A stretch of DNA of 64,000 nt from Allolobophora icterica (taxonomy: Eukaryota; Annelida; Clitellata; Crassiclitellata; Lumbricidae): positions 8,679,023 to 8,743,022 of the forward strand of contig OY744608.1 of NCBI GenBank assembly GCA_963556255.1, in the 5' to 3' direction. The notes beneath the pieces were generated by a model. It had not been told where the DNA came from. It saw nothing but the letters and a program-made list of their open reading frames with translations, and did no database searches. The position numbers and the translations under genes were made by a program. Of the stretch, positions 59,001-64,000 are shown in pieces; the first letter of the stretch is position 1, and every line of letters starts with the position of its first letter.

Positions 59001-59837
59001 CTAATTTACTAGTATCTTATTTTTAATATAACTCTAGTTCTAATTAAGTAAACATGTGTATGGGTGATAGTCAAGAAAGAGGGCTAGGTTTAGTATGAGC
59101 TCAATAGCTTTTCTTTGCTCCTGTTGCACAGTACTTGCTGATTCATGACTGTAACTGTAATACTTCTTTTGTGCAATAAACAATTCAATTCGATGTACTT
59201 AGGCTTTTAAAAGTATTTATCATATTCCACATTTCTTTAAACTCAAGGTTATCAAAAATAAGCTATACGAAAATCCTAAAACTCTGACCAAAGTTGCACA
59301 AACTGACTTTACTAATATGAAGTCCAAGTGTTACAAAAGATTTGAATTTGAAGCAAATTGCTGTCCATTCACAATTTCATTAATAATAACTGAACATTGA
59401 AAGTAGGCCATGAGCACAGACAAAGTGTGCAGTTGTGGTGACACTGGCACAGGTAATTAGAAACAACCGATGACTTGAAATAAACTTTACATGTAATGCA
59501 AAAGTGCAAAAGAGCAGTTTTTTAACACTTAAATGACGAGCTGCATTAGTTTCCCAGTTGCTTTTAGTACACTCTCATCATTAAAGTGTTAAGAGAACTA
59601 CTCAGAAGTGCTCTCTAAAAAGCACCCCTTGCGATAAAGTACAATGGTAAAATTTGACAAATCCTTTCAATGAAAAACAATGGTAGAACTTGACCACAGG
59701 TTACAAATCTTCAGCCAGCCACAAGATTCAGGAGGAAACCACAGATGTATCATAATGCACTGTTGATGTACATGACTATAATAACCACCGTAGTGGCTAT
59801 CAGATCGAACATAACCACCAAGGTATGTGATAAATAC
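56035..59837. other. Intron or 5' flank of Cav2 without recognised exons
   Basis: No exon with the beta-subunit-binding helix or domain I motifs was found. Contents: a family C SINE head fragment near 57408-57475 (minus; cacatcggggatttgaaccc on +) and T/A-rich triplet repeats near 58905-59000. The plus ORF at 58532-58957 is unassigned. Confidence 0.5.
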
Positions 59838-60266
59838 TAGGGATTGACCGGAAAGAGATTTTCCACCGGAAACCGGAACCGAGTATTTGGATGAACTATT
59901 TACCGGAAACGAACCGGAAACGAACCGGTACCATTTGTTCCATATGCGAAGCTTCACATTTTCAAATTTTCATGTTGTTGTAGCTTTCCTCAACCCTCGT
60001 CAAAATGAATATGCTTGATGAAGCATGGTTATGAAGCTCTTAGCTCAACTTCTCAAGGCTGATATTATGAGCCGAAACATGGATGTTTAATTGTTTTAAG
60101 GCTGAACATTAATAATTTTATATATACGTAAGTTTATTAAATAAATTCTGAAAGATACAAATTTTTTGCAACTATTTGCGTCTACAATATTTGCCGAGGC
60201 GAATACTTCCGGAAACGGGATTTCCGGCCGAACCGAGTATCCGAAACGGTTTCCGGTCAATCCCTA
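59838..60266. mobile_element. hAT-like non-autonomous element, copy 2
   Basis: TIRs TAGGGATTGACCGG ... CCGGTCAATCCCTA with an exact 8-bp target duplication ataaatac (59830-59837, 60267-60274). 429 bp. Interior matches the copy at 30018 in opposite orientation, but the TIR bases differ (GATTGA versus GGTCCA). Confidence 0.92.
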
Positions 60267-60324
60267 ATAAATACACCTTGCTACTGATTCGCTAGATAGC
60301 GTGCTCGTGCGGCGAAACGCATAG

Positions 60325-61054
60325 TGTCGCGTGAGGAGACCGACAACAACGACGAGATGGCATCATCATTATGATGTAAGCGTCGTTGCCGGTCGAGATA
60401 GGATGATGACGGACGAAAGCCAGCCTCCACTTGGGCAACAATGAAGGCAGTGAGGCCCAGGTGTAATCGGACACCACACAGCCAAGGTGTAATAGGACAC
60501 CTCGCGGCTATGGTGTAACCAGACACCGCCCGCGCTGCAGGCGAGCGACGACCCGCGTATCGAGGAGCAATCTGACACTAATTGACGATAGCTTGACGTG
60601 GGGAGGGGGGGGGCTGACTGATGCACGCTGGAGTTCCTACTTAACAGAAGGGAACGGAGAATACGGGACTGTTACTACTGACGAACGCGACGTGTGAACA
60701 TCGGTCGAGCGATCAACATCGGGAGGAACGATCAGCGGCGGCGGCAGAGTAGAGTCCGTCAGATTCAGAGACTGACGCGAAAGAACGATCTGTAGTTAGG
60801 CTGTACGAAGCAACATTTGAGATAGTCCGATTTAATATCTAAACGCTTTAATACTACGTGGAAGTTCCCGTAGAGTTAGTGTATATATATTTGTTTCTTT
60901 AATTAAATTCATTTATTAATTAAACAAAGTTCGTCGTGAATCTTCTATAGAAAAGTTAGGCACGTTAAATAAAAGTGCAAGTAAAAGAACAAGCAATCGA
61001 GGGTCGACATCAACACACGGCAAACACACGACAGGGCGACCTCCGATTGCGACA
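60325..61054 (+). repeat. 5' LTR of an LTR retrotransposon
   Basis: Begins TGTCGC and ends GCGACA, a perfect 6-bp terminal inverted repeat of the TG...CA type. Contains a TATA-like gtatatatat at 60881-60890 and AATAAA at 60968-60973 in the expected U3-R order. Includes three short repeats of ggtgtaat(c/a)ggacac type at about 60460-60530. 730 bp. The 3' LTR is outside the window, so the boundaries rest on sequence signals only. Confidence 0.75.
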
Positions 61055-61055
61055 T

Positions 61056-61072
61056 TGGCGCAGTCGACAGGA
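61056..61072 (+). promoter_or_regulatory. Candidate primer-binding site
   Basis: TGGCGCAGTCGACAGG starts one base after the LTR end; a TGG start is expected for pairing with the CCA end of a tRNA. The tRNA species was not identified. Confidence 0.6.
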
Positions 61073-61357
61073 TTTTCAACTGAAGACGTCACGACGAAGA
61101 GCGGAACCGGAAACGGAAAAGAGGAATCTCAACAGATCGGGACCAGCGGCGAATACAACCCTTCGCAACTGGAGAAATCGAGTGCCGGACTCCTGAGGAC
61201 GAAGGACTCGAAGGAACCGACAGCAACAGGCAAGGACGAGGAACAAGAGCGCCAACGGACGACCGACCATCGCTAGCAACGACGGACGGGAGTGGCAACG
61301 GAGGACAGCGGATCAGCCAAGATACCAAAAGACGGAACACGCTCGACGTATCAGAGG

Positions 61358-61564
61358 GTAAGTCCTTACTGGTAGTCGTGGTAATCTGTGAGGTTGCGGT
61401 TGAGGTCTGGATGAGGATTGGTGTGCGAATAGCCGAGGCTTTTGCGTAGCTCCTTTTGCTCAGTTCTGTTCTTGTTGTATTTGGGGTAGAATTTTAGGAC
61501 GTTGTTTTCTTTGATTTCTGACCAGCGGTGACTCTCCTCTAACTTACTTATCTTTTTCTATTAG
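61358..61564 (+). other. Possible leader intron of the retrotransposon
   Basis: GTAAGT at 61358-61363 and a pyrimidine-rich acceptor (tctttttctattag, ending 61564) lie between the primer site and the gag start codon, only 19 bp before it. Use of the sites is inference. Confidence 0.4.
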
Positions 61565-61582
61565 TGAGCGGACTGTTGGAAG

Positions 61583-64000
61583 ATGGATAAGTTGTCGGTA
61601 GGGAAAAGAGTGAGGGTGCAGAACATGCCCCGTCACAGACTAGTCGCATATCTGATAAAGATGGGACTAGGAGAGGAGGAATTGGGTTCCATGAGTACGG
61701 GCCAACTCCAAGAGGCGAGTGCTGAAATAATTGTGTCTGGACGGGAAACCCCGCCAGAAGTAAGTGAGGAAGTAAGCACGGGTAGCATAGAAAGCAATAT
61801 CGATTCGGCAGCGCAAACGCCGTTATACGAATTAAAACGCTTAAAATACGAGAGAGAGGAAGCCGCGAGGCTGAGAAGAGAAGAGAGAGAGGAAGCGGAG
61901 AAACTGAGAAGAGAAGCGAGAGAGGAAGCGGAGAGAATAGAAAGAGTGAGAAGAGAAGAGAGAGAGGAAGCAGAGAAACAGCGAAGAGAAGAGAGAGAGG
62001 AAGCGGAGAGAAAAGAGAGAAGAGAGGAAGAGAAAGAGAGGAGAAGAGAAGAGAAAGAAGAAAGACGGAAGAGAGAAGAGAAGGAGGAAGCAGAGAAATT
62101 AAGGCTTCGGGAGGAGAAGCGGAGGAGAGAAGAAAAGGAGGAGGCAGAGAAGAGAGAGAAGGAAGTCCGAGAAGAAAGGGACGCAGAGAGGAGACTCAGA
62201 GACGAAAGGGACTATAACTTGAGGCATTCGGTCGTAGGACGAATGAAAACGTATAGTGAAAGCTTGCGAGGACTCTTACCGAGATTCCCCAGCGACCATG
62301 CGCAAATCCCTGGTTTCTTTGTGCATTGCGAAAGGTTATTCGACTCTTGCGCTGTCCCGGACGACCTTCGAAGCAGATTACTCTTGACCTGTCTAGATAA
62401 TCAGGCCAGAGCACCGTCAGTGCTCTGGCCTGATTATCTAGACAGGTCAAGAGTAATCTGCTTCGAAGGTCGTCCGGGACAGCGCAAGAGTCGAATAACC
62501 TTTCGCAATGCACAAAGAAACCAGGGATTTGCGCATGGTCGCTGGGGAATCTCGGTAAGAGTCACACAAGAGGAGCTTGATAATTACGGGAAGCTAAAAA
62601 CCTTCTTGTTGAAAGAGTTCAAAGTGAGCGCAGTCTCTTTACGAGAGCGATTCATGAACGCAAAAAAGGCGGTAGATGAATCATACACAACATTAGCTTC
62701 GAGACTGCATAATTTACTTTCTTACTATCTGCAAGATCGCAAGGCAATGACGTTTGATGAGGTTACAAGCCTCTTGATTGCAGATAAAATGAAAGAAATG
62801 TTGCCCCGAGGATGTTTGAATTTCATCCTCAGTCAAGAGCAACAGAAGTGGTTAGGGCACAAAGAGTTAGCCGAAGCGGCTGACACTTATGTCGCTACAC
62901 ACCCTTGGGAAAATGACTATACGAAGCATAGTCTAGGCACGGGTAAGACGGAGGCACGCTACGCGAAAGCGCCAGCACCTCCTCAGACGACAGCTAAACA
63001 GACGGACACGTGGACTGACCGACCGGGAGGGACACAGACAAATAACAGGACAGACGGACGTCCAACCCCCGACGAGATTAGAAAGTGTGGCCTTTGTTTC
63101 CTATGCTTTTCTCCAGACCACAGAGCTAAACTGTGTTCGAAGAACAAACAAACTAAAAGCAAGCAGGTGAGCGCGTGTGCGGTCCAGCCAACCGTGACCA
63201 GAGCTCAAGGCAGACAGGCAGACAGACAAAGCGAGACGCGACAAGACGGGCCGCCATTGATACAAGAGATAGAACAGCATGCATTGCCGACAAACCCGGA
63301 TTGCATTGATGTGGAGGAGACTTATGTAAGAGAGTACATGAAAGTGTATATTACAGGGCTCCCTGTGACATCGTCTCTAATAGATAGCGGGGCCGAATAC
63401 AATTGTGCGCGAGCTGAACTAATCAGGCCGCTCAACCTACCTGTGGTCAAGCAGATAGAGGTGAAGGGGCTGAACGGGCAATCAATGATTGTGGACGTGG
63501 TGCGGCTGAGACTAAAGGGGTCTCAGGCCGGCGAGGACAGGGAGGGGGAGATAAACTACGCCCCTGATGTTCGGATATGGGCGGCACTCGTTAAAGACCT
63601 TAATGAACCGTTAATTATCACGCCCACTACAGCCGACTTGCTGCGCGAGACAGCGTTGTATTCGAGTCACGCGGCCAGCGCTCCTGAAATAGACCAAATT
63701 TCAGAAACGCAGGCGGTCGCAAGGACTGAGACGAGTGAGGAAGAGGAGAGAGGGGAGGAGGTAGAGGGACTTAGGGCGCTGATAGGCGAAGATTACTTCA
63801 CGGTCGCTCAGGCAGACAGTGAGAGTGTAGGAGAAATCAGTCCCGAAGAAACGGATACTGAAGAGCAGTTCTTCAATCCTGAGATACCACCCCCACCCAA
63901 GGAAGACACAATAGTAGGCAGAAGCAAGATGGCGGCCGAACAAGCACAATGTTCGACACTAGCACCATTCTTGGCCCACGGGAAAATTGGGGCGAAGAAC
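61583..64000 (+). CDS. LTR retrotransposon Gag-protease polyprotein (partial, runs off window)
   Basis: An ATG at 61583 opens a frame with no stop for 806 codons to the window edge. Residues ~85-220 form a highly charged Glu/Arg coiled coil. Residues ~230-280 and ~328-470 are a capsid-like region, split by the palindrome described separately. A CCHC zinc knuckle (C-x2-C-x4-H-x4-C, residues 505-518) follows, then an aspartic protease active site DSGA at 601-604. Reverse transcriptase and integrase would lie beyond 64000. The element sits antisense to Cav2. Ty3/gypsy or BEL assignment cannot be made without the pol region. Confidence 0.85.
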   Translation, partial: MDKLSVGKRVRVQNMPRHRLVAYLIKMGLGEEELGSMSTGQLQEASAEIIVSGRETPPEVSEEVSTGSIESNIDSAAQTPLYELKRLKYEREEAARLRREEREEAEKLRREAREEAERIERVRREEREEAEKQRREEREEAERKERREEEKERRREEKEERRKREEKEEAEKLRLREEKRRREEKEEAEKREKEVREERDAERRLRDERDYNLRHSVVGRMKTYSESLRGLLPRFPSDHAQIPGFFVHCERLFDSCAVPDDLRSRLLLTCLDNQARAPSVLWPDYLDRSRVICFEGRPGQRKSRITFRNAQRNQGFAHGRWGISVRVTQEELDNYGKLKTFLLKEFKVSAVSLRERFMNAKKAVDESYTTLASRLHNLLSYYLQDRKAMTFDEVTSLLIADKMKEMLPRGCLNFILSQEQQKWLGHKELAEAADTYVATHPWENDYTKHSLGTGKTEARYAKAPAPPQTTAKQTDTWTDRPGGTQTNNRTDGRPTPDEIRKCGLCFLCFSPDHRAKLCSKNKQTKSKQVSACAVQPTVTRAQGRQADRQSETRQDGPPLIQEIEQHALPTNPDCIDVEETYVREYMKVYITGLPVTSSLIDSGAEYNCARAELIRPLNLPVVKQIEVKGLNGQSMIVDVVRLRLKGSQAGEDREGEINYAPDVRIWAALVKDLNEPLIITPTTADLLRETALYSSHAASAPEIDQISETQAVARTETSEEEERGEEVEGLRALIGEDYFTVAQADSESVGEISPEETDTEEQFFNPEIPPPPKEDTIVGRSKMAAEQAQCSTLAPFLAHGKIGAKN
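62271..62563. repeat. Perfect palindrome, 144-bp arms with 5-bp spacer, inside gag
   Basis: Bases 62271-62414 are the exact reverse complement of 62420-62563, spaced by cgtca. The left arm reads as normal capsid sequence in the gag frame. The right arm is its antisense copy but happens to remain open in the same frame. Confidence 0.97.

Noticed and set aside
62196..62513. 105-residue minus ORF resembling capsid sequence
   Set aside because: It is the mirror image of gag created by the palindrome, not a separate gene.

Overview
This is a window of an animal nuclear genome: multi-exon protein genes with GT-AG introns, and AT-rich introns crowded with tRNA-derived SINEs, LINE fragments, hAT-like inverted-repeat elements and minisatellites. 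Two conserved genes are recognisable. On the + strand at the left edge lies the 3' end of a filamin gene (150-1637, three exons: repeat 23, hinge 2, and the terminal dimerisation repeat 24). On the - strand, from 56034 down to 10026, lie 36 consecutive coding exons of a high-voltage-activated calcium channel alpha1 subunit of the Cav2 class (N/P/Q/R-type; cacophony/unc-2 orthologue). The acidic C-terminus ending in D-W-C, the short II-III linker and the repeat types suggest an invertebrate, most likely a lophotrochozoan such as a gastropod mollusc. The species call is inference.

The Cav2 reading frame was followed across every intron by phase matching. It gives 1,909 residues from just after the beta-subunit interaction site in the I-II linker, through domains II, III and IV, the EF-hand and IQ motif, to a long Ser/Pro-rich tail with a RIM-binding-protein SH3 site (RKLPTMP) and a PDZ ligand. 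Domain I and the promoter lie to the right of the window. The two genes converge, with about 8.4 kb between their stop codons.

The introns hold most of the unusual material. A 55-bp satellite (48788-49745) appears to have grown out of the 3' splice site of the IIS4-S5 exon, so the intron carries about 17 degraded decoy acceptors; in the exon phase the full GATACTGGGTGTA-type decoys lead straight to a stop codon. A 41-bp minisatellite of about 1.4 kb (14745-16180) contains shortened units at regular higher-order spacing. A SINE family shares a hairpin-forming 3' tail with local LINE copies. Several inverted-repeat elements show 8-bp target duplications. A nested pair of inverted-repeat elements sits near 27.1-28.0 kb.

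At the right edge (60325-64000) an LTR retrotransposon lies on the + strand, antisense to Cav2 and probably within one of its upstream introns. It has a 730-bp 5' LTR with TGTCGC/GCGACA termini, a primer-binding-site candidate, a possible leader intron, and an 806-codon gag-protease frame that runs off the window. The capsid part of that frame holds a perfect 144-bp-arm palindrome with a 5-nt spacer, which is either a foldback rearrangement or an assembly artefact.
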